The notes beneath the pieces are model-generated. The model ran no database searches. It saw nothing but the letters and a program-made list of their open reading frames with translations, and had not been told where the DNA came from. DNA of 64,000 bases from Glandiceps talaboti. Its lineage: Eukaryota; Hemichordata; Enteropneusta; Spengelidae. The position numbers were made by a program, and so were the translations under genes. Where the stretch lies: positions 7,618,822-7,682,821 of the forward strand of contig NC_135570.1 in NCBI RefSeq assembly GCF_964340395.1, given 5' to 3'. Shown here piece after piece: positions 27,201 to 40,600 of this stretch. The stretch's first letter is position 1. Each line of letters begins with the position of its first letter.

Positions 27201-30200
27201 ATGCTTTGCTTGGGCAAATATTTTAACTCGATAAATTGCAAAAAAAAAGTTTAGATGTGTTACAGATTTATGGTTGTACATACAATAAGAAACTTTTTAC
27301 ATACTTCTGGTTAACTGTTTGTAATTTATTGAGTTGCAAAGATGAACTTGGTTAATGCTGTTTCACACTGAACTGTTATGCAGGAAAACATTATTAAGTT
27401 ATTTTATCAATGTGAATCTAAAATAAATGCTAAATGTTTATCCATATGGCAACTTTAATAATGAACCTACTTATCAAATATCATACATGTCATTTTAAAA
27501 GGGATACTCACTTGAAGTCCTGGCTGCCCCTACAGGAAATAGATAATACAATAAAATCAAATATAACTTCATGTTATACTGATATTGATAATTACAATTC
27601 TAAGGTCTAGAGTTAAGTAGAATTCTACCACCTAGGTGTGTCATAAAAATACCTACAGTAGAATTCTACCACCTAGGTGTGTCATAAAAATACCTACAGT
27701 AGAATTCTACCACCTAGGTGTGTCAAAAAAATACCTACAGTAGAATTCTACCACCTAAGTTTGTAAAAAATATCTAATTTATTTTGCTTACTCAGATAAA
27801 ATCTATCTGCTCATTACCAAAATAATGCAAGTTATCAATATCTTTTCAAATCTTAGTACAAACATTAAGCGTTCTTCATTTTGTATTTTTGTTTGTTCAT
27901 CAATTTAATACTTTGAAATTTTGTATAAATTGTATCAAGCACTTACGGGTAGACCATCTGAACCATTGAATCCACGTTCTCCTGACAATCCTGGCACACC
28001 TGGTAATCCTTGTGTACCCAATGGGCCTGGTTCACCAGGAGTACCTGGATCACCAGGAGGTCCTGGTGGGCCTGGCATTCCTGACAATCCTGGAGCACCT
28101 GGTTCTCCCTGTAAGCATGAATTAGTATGGTATGACATAACTAACATTTGCAGTTAGGCAGGCCTGCTACACTTTACTACAGCAAATTTGCCAGTTATCA
28201 GAAAAACAAAAGATTGTACAGTTTGGCCACAAGGAGTGCTCTTCTATGGACCAGACGTGAGCGCCATGACATATGAGAAATCCGAACTCTCTCTCTTTAT
28301 TAAAACCCTCATTCCACTTTTTCATGGCAAAATTTCAGCATTCTTAACCAGTCCAAGAATTTCAACTAACTTTATTTCAGACAATATATTTTTAGGCACA
28401 GTCATTTTAGTCACATTTTGTCAACTGCTTCAAGTACAGTCATATTATTTCAGCCCCCATTTTTCCTGATGTGGGACGCCCTCTTGAGACACTTATTTGA
28501 TGAGTGAAAAGTGGGTAACTGCTATATGGCACATTTAATCATCATATAAAAGAACAGAGTGGCTGCAATTCGTCTGGTCGTGATTTTGTGTTCCATGTTT
28601 CTGCTGAGGGATATCCCTATCTCCTACCCTGGGCTACATTAAAAATCCACTAGAACCTTCTCATAGATCTTGAGAACAGTTCTACTAAAGCTCGTCTCCT
28701 TCTCAATAACTCACCACTTGCCCTTGTGTGCAAGGTATACCATGACGAGGTGCCCTCACACATTGGTCAGCCCCTCAGAAATTATTCTACATATTAGATT
28801 TCTAATCTACATGACGACCTCTGCATGACCTTCTAATCACTATTTCAGGGTGGGACCTAAATCTTGTGAAGTTGCTGTCAGACGGGTGAGGGCGGAACTG
28901 CACGATGTATCTTAGTCTACACTTGCCCATAACATGTATTTTAAACTCTTACAAGGACACAGGATAACACTGGGAGTACAATAGTAGTGTACATTGTTGT
29001 TTTGTGTATTCCAATGATTTGTTTCAAATTGATGGATTTGGGCATGATAGGGACAGGAACGTGCATGAAGATTTTACCATGAAGGGACCATGCATGACAA
29101 CGTGGTATCATGACAGTGTATAACATGAAGACGATAACTCAACACAATGACATACATGTTGACAATTTGACAATAAAGTTTCATTAATGTACACAACATC
29201 ACAATGATTTCCCTTTTGCTGAAATGATTAAATAACTCCTTTCTAACTCTAACTCAAGTGTTTCCAGGACAAGGTCTTAAACTTTCCTTTCTTCAAAGTG
29301 GCCATATGGATGAGGATTGGGTATTCATTTTGGATTTTTAATTTATAAAACAATTTTATCATGACCTCCTCCTTGAAAAATCAATGTGAGACGAAGTCTT
29401 TGATTGTAAACTCAATACATTGCAAAAGATTATTAAATGTGTAAATGTTTGTTATTGTACGTACAATGACAAAGTTTTTAAAGATATTTTTTAGCTTTTT
29501 GCAATGTATTGAGTTACAAACACAGACTTGGTTTACTATGCATTGGATTCGTTTTGTTGATTCTTTGACTGTCATATGTTGCTTTGAAAGTAAAAATACA
29601 ATACTTGTTTGAGGCCCATGTTGAAATTGTAGTAAATTTTGGGCATTGTCTTTGTTGCTATGTTATAAGTTTATAGATTTCATACTACTCATATTTCTGG
29701 TCTAGAATTGAAGTTGCTATGGACATTGCTTTGTTGCTATGGTATGATTTCATAGACTTTATTCTACTCATATTTCTGGTCTAGGATTTAAGTTGCTATG
29801 GACATTATCTTTGTTGCTATGTAATAATTTCATAGACTTCATACTACTCATATTTATGGTCTAGGATTTAAGTTGCTAGGGACATTTGTCTTTGTTGCTA
29901 TGTTATAGTTTCTTAGCCTTAGTCTTTCTACTCATATTTCTGGTTTAGGATTTAAGTTGCTAAGGACATTTGTCTTTGTTGCTATGTTATAATTTCTTAG
30001 ACTTCATTCTACTCATAGTTCTGGAGATATCGCTTTCAGTCTTGGACTTAAGTTGCTATGGACATTGTCTCTGTTGCTAGCTTATAATTTCTTTTCTACT
30101 CATCTTTCTGGAGGTGTTGCTGAAAGGAAAACTGTAATTTCATTACCTTCATTACTAAAGGTTGCAAATGATCCTGAGTATTAATACCACCCTCCAGACT

Positions 30201-33200
30201 GCTTAACCCTGGTGGTCCCTGATGAACAAAAATATTAACTACTGTAACACCACATCACCAATCCACATGGTGACATTAACTCGTGAAAACCACTACAATC
30301 CAGGCGTCTTAATATCAACATCTTAAAGAGGGAACTCAGAGATCTGGGATTGAGTTGACTTGTGGAGAAATGAGAGTGACACTATACAGTGATAATGCAA
30401 GGAGTATGGGATGGTTTGTGTGGTAACACAGCAGTATGGATAAGTCCACACAGTGATAATGTATGGGGTGGTTTATGTGGTAACACAGTAGTATGGATAA
30501 GTCCACACAGTGATAATGTATGGGGTGGTTTATGTGGTAACACAGCAGTATGGATAAGTCCACACAGTGATAATGTATGGGGTGGTTTATGTGGTAACAC
30601 AGCAGTATGGATACGTCCACATGGTGATAATGTATGGGGTGGTTTATGTGGTAACACAGCAGTGTGGATAAGTCCACATGGTGATAATGTATGGGGTGGT
30701 TTATGTGGTAACACAGCAGTATGGATAAGTCCACACAGTGATAATGTATGGGGTGGTTTATGTGGTAACACAGCAGTATGGATAAGTCCACACAGTGATA
30801 ATGTATGGGGTGGTTTATGTGGTAACACAGCAGTGTGGATAAGTCCACATGATGATAATGTATGGGGTGGTTTATGTGGTAACACAGCAGTGTGGATAAG
30901 TCCACATGGTGATAATGTATGGGGTGGTTTTAATATGTGGTAACACAGCAGTGTGGATAAGTCCACATGATGATAATGTATGGGGTGGTTTATGTGGTAA
31001 CACAGCAGTGTGGATAAGTCCACATGGTGATAATGTATGGGGTGGTTTATGTGGTAACACAGCAGTGTGGATAAGTCCACATGGTGATAATGTATGGGGT
31101 GGTTTATGTGGTAACACAGCAGTATGGATATGTCCACAAGGTGATAATGTATGGGGTGGTTTATGTGGTAACACAGCAGTATGGATATGTCCACATGGTG
31201 ATAATGTATGGGGTGGTTTATGTGGTAACACAGCAGTATGGATATGTCCACAAGGTGATAATGTATGGGGTGGTTTATGTGGTAACACAGCAGTATGGAT
31301 ATGTCCACATGGTGATAATGTATGGGGTGGTTTATGTGGTAACACAGCAGTATGGATATGTCCACAAGGTGATAATGTATGGGGTGGTTTATGTGGTAAC
31401 ACAGCAGTATGGATATGTCCACAAGGTGATAATGTATAGGGTGGTTTATGTGGTAACACAGCGGTATGGATAAGTTTATATGGTGACAATGTAAGGAGTA
31501 TGGGGTGGTTTATGTAGTAACAGCAGTATGGATATGTTTATATGGTGATAATGTACGAAGTATGGGGTGGTTTATGTGGTAACAACAGTATGGATATGTT
31601 TATATGGTGACAATATATGAATTATGGGGTGGTTTATGTGGTAACAACAGTATGGATATGTTTATATGGTGACAATATATGAATTATGGGGTGGTTTATG
31701 TGGTAACAACAGTATGGATATGTTTATATGGTGACAATATATGAATTATGGGAATAGTCAATAAGGTAATGATGTAAAGAATATATGAAATAACAAGAAT
31801 GACAAGTGTGGCAATATTGTGCATAACAGTGATCCAAGACACACAATGAATATTGAATGTGAATGTGTCATAATTGTATGACTAGTGCATTGAAATCTTA
31901 ACTTGTCGTCTTTCACAGAGTTCATGGAATATACCACATGGCATATGCTTACCATTTGACCTTGTAACCCTGTATACCCTGGCTCTCCTGGTTCACCCTG
32001 TTAAAAAGTAACCAGACAGTTGTCATGACAAGATAATCATTGCAGGGTACCAAAAGAGAATTAAAAAACATGATAAAATTAAATTTTATATAATGGCTGT
32101 GAATTATTATGAGTGAATAGTGGATATGAACTGGTCAAAGTCATCTAGCATAATGAGTGTTACAAATGCCAACATCAGATTGTGGACAAAAGGAACCTTT
32201 TACAAACAGGGAAAGTAAACAACTGAATTTGATTTACAACACTTGGCACAGCATGTTGGAAGTACAGAGACTTATATTACATTCCATCATTTGATAAGAA
32301 CAGTTGTATGGCCTCTTTACATAATAGTTCACGTTCACAAACAAATTTCTACTTCCCCTGGCATTTCATGCACACATAGAGAACCCATAAAACTGTTCTT
32401 ATCAAACCATGAAATGTAATACAAGCCTCTGCTGTTCTAACCTGCTGTGCCAAGTATTATTAATCCAATTCATTTGTTACTTTTTTCTGTCTGTAAATTG
32501 TTCTGTTAGTCCACGGTCTGATGTCGGTGGTTGTATATCCAGATTAAGCCTAGACAGGGAAAGCACACATCCAACTTTGTTGAACAAACTGAATTCATCC
32601 TTTTCTCTTGAACTTACCTTTTGTCCCACCATTCCAACACCTGGTGATCCCTAATGAAGCAAATGAACATACATGGAGACAATAGTTAGCAATAGCATGT
32701 AGTGAAAGTCATTTGGTTAAAAAGGGTCACAGATTATGTTGTGAAAGTTGCAAGTTATGTGTGACATGCAGCAAACATCAGGAACTGGTGATAGGAAAAT
32801 CTAATCAAATTATAATGTCCAAATTAGGTTTCTTCATTTATTGAAGACTCTGGTAATTGAGGCTTTGGTTTACTAAGACAGACACAAACTAAAAGTACTG
32901 TTCTTCAATATGGTAGATTACACAAATGGGTGATAGCGGTTCCTCTGATCTGCAAATCTAATCACCCTGTGATCAAGACAGTGTAAACATTGGAAGTCCC
33001 AAAACAGCACACTGCAAGTTTATGGAACCAGCTTTCAGTGTGCCACCCTACTGAGACTATAATTAAACCAATGGCCAATTCAATTCAATAGTTTATCCAT
33101 GTTGTATCAACATGTCGCGACAATATTTTTAGTTTTTGTCTATCTTAGTAAACCAAAGCCTTGATTACCAGAATAATATTTCATAACTTTTAAAGAATTT

Positions 33201-34616
33201 TTCATGATTTAAAATAATATAATCAATGCTAGAATTTGTTATTTCATTATCTTCAGTAAACAAATTTTTCTGATTTATTTTCAATAATTACTTAGTCAGA
33301 AAGAAATACTCACTGGAACTCCTTGATCACCTGGTTCACCTTTTAAGCCTGGTTCACCTGGTTTGCCTGGTTCACCTGGTTCACCTTTAAACCCTGGTTT
33401 ACCTGGTATGCCTGCTTCTCCCTACAAGCAAAATAAGGATTTGATGCTTAGACAAGGAATATCATTAGGGAACCACGTATCTAACAATTGAAAGATGTGA
33501 GCTGAATGCATGAAAAGGTTAGACCTCAGTGTTGATATTTCATCATGACAGATCATATCAGCTGTTGTTGGCACAGTCTAATCTCCTTTTCCCCAGGCAG
33601 GCTGATAAGCCCGGGCTGATGACGTCATTACAGTCTATATAATTGCACCTTAGAAATAAACTTTTGTCGTTACTTTGTTCCAGTAAATTCCAATCTCAGT
33701 TAAAATCTAGGGTGACCATACAGATTTGTGAAATAGAGGTCACAATGTTATTAAAATTTGGTCATTTTAGAATCCAATATGGCCACTGTATCCAATATGG
33801 CCGCTGAATCCAATATGGCCACCAAGTACTATATTAACTCTGTGGGAAATAAAAGTTTGACCTTTTCCTTGAAAACAAGACAGTGAAACCCAAAATGTCT
33901 TCGTATGTAAAAAGAACCAGGAAAAAGCTCTGCATATGAAAATATTTGGAGAGGATTGAGAATGTTGATTTCATGTAAATTGATTGTTGAGGCGGATTCT
34001 ACCTTAAAATCCAAGTCAATGACATCACCAGAAAGGTCATGATGTCTCATATACTAATATTTTTGTTATAGAACAGAAACTATATTGGGATTTATGATAC
34101 AACGTTGGATACACACAGTTAGGAGAAATGCCACATATGCTGAACAAGGTGGGGGCAATACTAGTCTAAGATTGTTAATAATATTGTCCAAGCACTTGGT
34201 ATGTATGTAAAGAGATGTAAACTCACCGGAGCTCCAACATCACCTGGAAGGCCTGGCTCACCCTGTAAAATAGAGTTGTATAAACCATTAAATGACACGG
34301 TGCCAAGTTTGAATTAAGAGAGTCTTGGTTACTTACCCAGGCTCTACTATGAGTGTATGGAGAAACATATTTCCAACTCGCACACTCTTTTATTTCAATC
34401 AAGTCAACATAAACCTAATAAAACTCACCTGTTCTCCAAAATCACCTTTTAAACCTGTTTCACCCTGTAGAACAATTAAATCAAAATAATTTGCCGGTCA
34501 CTTTAATTTACAATTACTTTGTACTTTTAATAATTTCAGAACACACACACAGACAGACATACACATGCACACACACATATATATATATACATACACACAG
34601 CCATACACATACATAC

Positions 34617-34649
<33 letters not shown>

Positions 34650-37600
34650 TACATACATACATACATACATACATACATACATACATACATACATACACAC
34701 ACATATACATCACACATACATCACACACACATACATACATACATACATACATACATACATACATAGACATACACACAAAGAAATACACACACATATAGAC
34801 ATATACACATGCACACAGTCTGACAGTTGGCAGACGTTGCCATGACTACAGTAATACAGTACCTGTGACCTGCACTAAGTGACAGCTGATTTAAGCCCAA
34901 ATAAAGGCATAACGTAAGTTTAGTACATCATCAGATGAAACACGGAAGACCTTTTTGTCTCCACTATACAATCATTATGAAAATAACTAGCAATGGCTGT
35001 AGAATCTCACCATAGCAACCATGGACAGAATTTTTGACCAATTACTCACCGAATCTCCCTTATCACCTTTCGTTCCTGGATCACCCTGCAAACAATCAAA
35101 ATTTTCAAAACTCGTAAAAAACCCTTTGTGCATTATAATGGAACTTCAATGCATATTAATGTGACGCCAGTGACCAGTGATGACAAAATAAAATGTCACT
35201 TTAAATATGACTCAACTAGATGCCCCATTGATCAAATAAAATACATTCCTTACAAACAGCATAATTTTGTCGTAGTTGACACTACTGTATGACTTTTATT
35301 CTCAAAACGGAATGCCGCTACAGGAAAAGAATGACTTTTTGTAAACTTTGGGTTTTTGGAGAGTCATTTCAGGAGTTCACATCACATAAATTTCCGGTGA
35401 TTGCAAATAAACACCAAACAAACTCAAAGTTGCTTTTATTACATTCATTGTCCTTGCACTGGTCTCTCATCAAAGCTAGCAGACATGCATATATATTAGA
35501 TGAATAATAAATATTCATGACTTTATCTACTGGTAATAAGCTCTTTGGAGTCATGAATATTCATTGTTCATCTAATAAATACGCATCTATGCTAAGCTCC
35601 ATGAGGCAATGATGGACCACTGCTAGGACTATGAATGTGAAGCAAATTTCAATATGGTGTTTGTTTGCATTGAACAAAATGTATGTGATGTAAAACATTA
35701 AATGACTCTCCAGAACCCAACGTTTATGAAAATGCCTTTATTTTCTGGAGTGGTGTTCCTCTTTAATGACTGAAATCTAAGCATCTGGATTATTCCGAGA
35801 GATTGACATTTAAATTTTAAGACTTCCACGGCATTGGATATATGTTTCAACAACTCTGATCACAGACAGCCACAAAAATCGGCATTATGTAACAAACTGA
35901 AAAATTTGTTGTTGTGGGTTATCTATCTTGTAGGGGGGGGGGGGCTCTTTCTTGTAGGTGGGGGTGGATCAATTAAAAGGGGGGGGGGGTTAAAGAACAC
36001 CCACAGCATCAAATACTTCAGTCTTCAAGGCCCACTGCAAAAGTGGAATTTTTTCCACAATATTTTCTTTTAGTGCTGCGTAGTCACACATATTTCAAAT
36101 GTGATGTAAAACAACACAATCAATAATCAATATAAGTGGTCAAAATGAGATTACATTTGTTGAAAATCCCAGCCACCTGGAAAAACAATTGAACAACAGA
36201 TTTGAATATCCAACACTATGAACACAACACCATGGTTACATGGAATTATTTCATGACAATTTTATGAGATGAATTTCTCACTTTTTACGAATTCTTGTGA
36301 TTGAAATGGTATGTTGTACATTTAACTTTATACAGAAAAACTTGAATGTGAAGTCATTTCAACTTATAGTAGTAAGTGGGGTGAAAGTTTAAAGTCGAGA
36401 CGATTCATACGAAGTATGTGAAGTACCAATACTGTTTATAATGACACACACTTGATTATGAAATAAAATTAACGCTGGAGATTCAAATCATCACCATTCC
36501 CAAAATAAATATGCAAACACATGATTTGAAAAAGTGGCCATATTTGATGTACAAGAGGTCAAAGGTCGTCGCATACAGACAACAGCAAACATAACAACAT
36601 GCTCATAAAATTGACAAATGAAATTAAAAAATATGAATATCAAAATTTTTTTTTTTTTTTAAATTATGTTGCTTTCTTCATCAACTTTGCCCTTTTAGCT
36701 CTATGGCCACTTTTCTCAATATTCGCCAAACGACCAACACATAAATTGTTGGATTATTTCATGTCATTAGAATGGGGTCAAACAAAACAAAACCAGGGTC
36801 AAACAAACAAAAAAATGTGACATCTAGAGAAAATCTACACATGCATTGAAAAAATTAAACCATTACAAAGCAATGAAATGGGACTACATGCAGAACTGGA
36901 GCAAAGTGCAAGGAGAGGCAACAAACAAACAAACAAAAACAAAAACAAACAAACAAAACCAATCGGCCCATACCGGTTCACCTTTTATGCCATCTAAACC
37001 AATAGGCCCCTACAAAATTCAAAACAATAGCTGAGAATTAAAGAATAACACTACAGGAGGTTAAATGAAGCTCCTTCCCCAATTAATACATCGCCATAGT
37101 TACCGTGACTTTAGGGGGATATCTTATGATATATATAAATCATGCAATTGACGATAAATATACATATATATATAAACAGATATATAACTAGAGATACAGC
37201 AGGTAGTTTATATTACAGGGAAAGAATTATCTCTGCCTCAATGAGTGAGACTGGCAATAGAGAAATGAAGGTGCTTGCTGCAATAATAGTAAGATGCTTA
37301 CTGCGTTATCAAGTTGGCAAAACATCAGGGTAGGGATACATACATATCAAAATAAGAATAACCAAAGGATAACTTGCAAAAAATTGACAGTTTATCAATA
37401 ATTATGAACTTAACGACAGCCATTCTTTTCTTAATATACAAAAAAAAAAATTTCTCGTATTTAAAGTAAAGAGTTGGCAAGGAAAGGAGTGACTGATTTC
37501 TGTGATTTTGTCTGAAAATAACACATTACCGACTGGAGTATGTTGATTATGAGAGCCAGCATACAGGGAACATGGCCTTTATTTTGGGGGAAAATCATAG

Positions 37601-40600
37601 AATTTAACATAAAAATGTAAGTTGAAAAAAACAAATAGTTGTATGTTAATTTCGTTACCTTGGTTACGTTCTTAGCGCAGAGTTTGGGGTAGCATATATG
37701 TTATGAGAGAAACACTTGTTTTATGTAAATTTATGTAAATGAGTGACATGTCAGTACACAGGCATGCAATACATTGTCACCATGGCAACAGCATGCCATG
37801 GTGAAAAATAGCTTCCAAAGTTCCCCCTACTGTATAACATTGGGTGACACAAAAGTCAGAAAATGAAGGAATACACATGAAATAACAATATCAGAGAAAA
37901 TGAAAACCTTGAACACAGAAATTGTAGTATTTCAAAGATATCTAGAAAAAAATGCACGGATATGAGTAAGAAGTAAAAGAAATTATTGAGAAATTTTTTA
38001 GCATTGTCCACATGCTTTTTTATGATTTGATCTGTGTCGGATCTTACTGAATTATTTTGAAAACATTACGCATATTTCTATTGTGCCCACAAGTGCTGTC
38101 CTGGCACAGACCTATTTCAGCACAATGACCTTTTATATTTCCTGCACTCCCTGGGGAGCATCAATGCCCATCAGCCCTCTATCATAAAATCCTTCATATA
38201 GAAACCTATATCCTAGCAGGTCCCAATTTTATATAGCTGGGTTGACTGGGGCACAATTGTGGTTCAAATTTTGCCCACGGGTTTAAGCAAGTCAGAAATT
38301 AATTGAAGCGGCAATTATCGAACCAACAGCATGCAGATTACAAGTTAGCCACTCTAACCACTCAACCATAAATTACTTATTATCAAAGTTGTTTAACAAA
38401 ATATAAAGATCTGCATCAGTTTTTATGTAAAGTTTGAGTGAAATTAGTCCATAACTCAATATTCAAAATACCTGATATGTATCGAAAAACTTGATTTGAA
38501 TATTTTTCAGAGAAAGTTCACGGCTGATAATATCGGTTTAAAACTAAATGTTTATACAAGTTTTCATTACTGTGAAATTTCACGACAAATGTGCAAATCA
38601 TTTGGACAACTTCGTGTTATCACATTTTGCATTGTCTGTACTAATTATCAGTCATCGCATGGCAAGATATGGTTACAGGCGTACTCTTGTGGAGACGACT
38701 AACAAAATCCACTACTCGGCATTTTGTTCGATAGCGCGAAAATGTCTGTTACCATAGTAACAAGTTACATTAACTACAAATCAGAGGAACAAACAATGGA
38801 AGAGTGAATATTTAAAAATAAAATTACAAGTTAATGAAAGTCAAATTTGAATCAGTTTTGGTTGATATGTACACAGCAAGTGGACAAGCAAAGAATTCCT
38901 CTCAAAGAAAACAAAAACAAGTGTCAGGCTGTTGACAAACCGGAAAACCTGGAAATCCTCGTGATCCTCTCGGCCCCTGAAAAGGAATGACAAGAAAAAA
39001 ACATGATATTGGCCTTACATACACGATCTTTACATCTATACACGAGTCTAAACACGTCACGAATGAACTTGGTTTATAACAATGCTGACAATGGCAATGA
39101 AATACAACTGATTCTATTTCTAATTATTTCAATTTTTAATTTCAATTTTAATTTTAAATTATTAGTTTTCCCAGTCTCACCACTGGTGGCTCACTTCATG
39201 GCTGAGTGAGAGTCTGGGACATTGCATAGGTCATTTCCTATGAGGAGGAAAATGGCTGCCTGAGTAGAGATCTGTGACGAAAATGATTCTGAATTTTCAT
39301 TTTCATCAGCCCTGGATATATTTAACAGAAATCATTCTATAAACTTTTGGAAATCATCTTTGTTACGAGATTAACCAAAATACTCTTTGTAGTGATTTTT
39401 CTAGAGGTCATGTTGTGAGTCAGCTTCTCTATGCAGCCATTTTGTATCAACCACTGATGTTGTAATACCCCAGACTCTCTGCTGGGGGTGAAGAGTCTGA
39501 GAAAACAAGATTATATTATAGTTATGAAAAGAGCATTTTGATTATACAAGAGCTTACCCTAGCTGTTGTCATGGTTACCATGAAACTACATTCACATCAT
39601 GCAGAGGTTATTCTAAGAGACCTGTTTGTATTAACTACGATGATTTCATTGATGCTGTTGTTTTGGGTATCACCATGACTACAAGGGCCTCTAGTACTAT
39701 TTATCTCATACTGCAATACCAATGATATGGACCTAAACATCCTAATATTGTTCTTTGTAATCATAGTTGGTATAATCTTAAATCTTAACAGTCAATAATT
39801 TCCGATATTTGTACATCTTGTGTGTTAGAATAGAATTTGATTATTTACTCCCCTAAGGCTGCCATTATTATAGGTAATGACATGTGATTCAGACAAAGCT
39901 GAAAATCTACTTCATAACTAGATTCCAAAAAGGGTAACTTTTATTCCTATTAACAGACGTTATCTCTCTCTTTCTCTCCCTCCCCCCCCCCTCTCTCTCT
40001 TTCTCTCTCTTTCTCTCTCTCTCCCTCTCCCTCTCGAAAATAATATGAACATTGTGTCTTCAATATATTTCCCCTACCTGATACATAAATTTGATGTGAT
40101 ACACATGATATCATACATCTGTAGTAGAATGAATTCACGAAATATTTTCCTTAGGAAAACAAACAATCTATGAAATACTGTCTGTCCCTGTGTTATGGGG
40201 AATCCCTGGCTGGCACTATCCACCAAACTGTAACCATTGAGAGCGCCCTCAGTGTTGACAAAGTTATCTATTTAGTGTCTTTTGTTTCTAACTTTCAGAC
40301 AAACACTAAGTCATACTCACATACTAGTATACAACACATTAAGAGGAATCATGACTAGATATTTTGACAAACATGTCATGGGACCCCCTATTATATATTC
40401 TACCTTATTTATAACATCATAGTTCTACCTATTCGATGCTAATGTATGATCAGTAATTCACGGTACCTGAAATAGAATATTACTGCCTAGGCACACCATA
40501 AAAATAACAACTATTCAATTTCTTGGTTGACCCCATAACTTCTGCTCCACCACACACTTCACATGCATTACTATAGGCACACATGAAAGTAAGTCGACCA

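Noticed and set aside
30336-31489. Frames of 130-346 codons on both strands in the 57-bp array
   Set aside because: Mutually overlapping frames on both strands driven by a period divisible by three.
38307-38369. Functional tRNA gene
   Set aside because: A and B box-like sequences are present, but no paired acceptor stem is evident and the sequence continues into a SINE-like body shared with other copies.
39550-39600. Candidate exon before a GTAAGC donor near 39.55 kb, minus strand
   Set aside because: The frame has a stop and no Gly-X-Y pattern.
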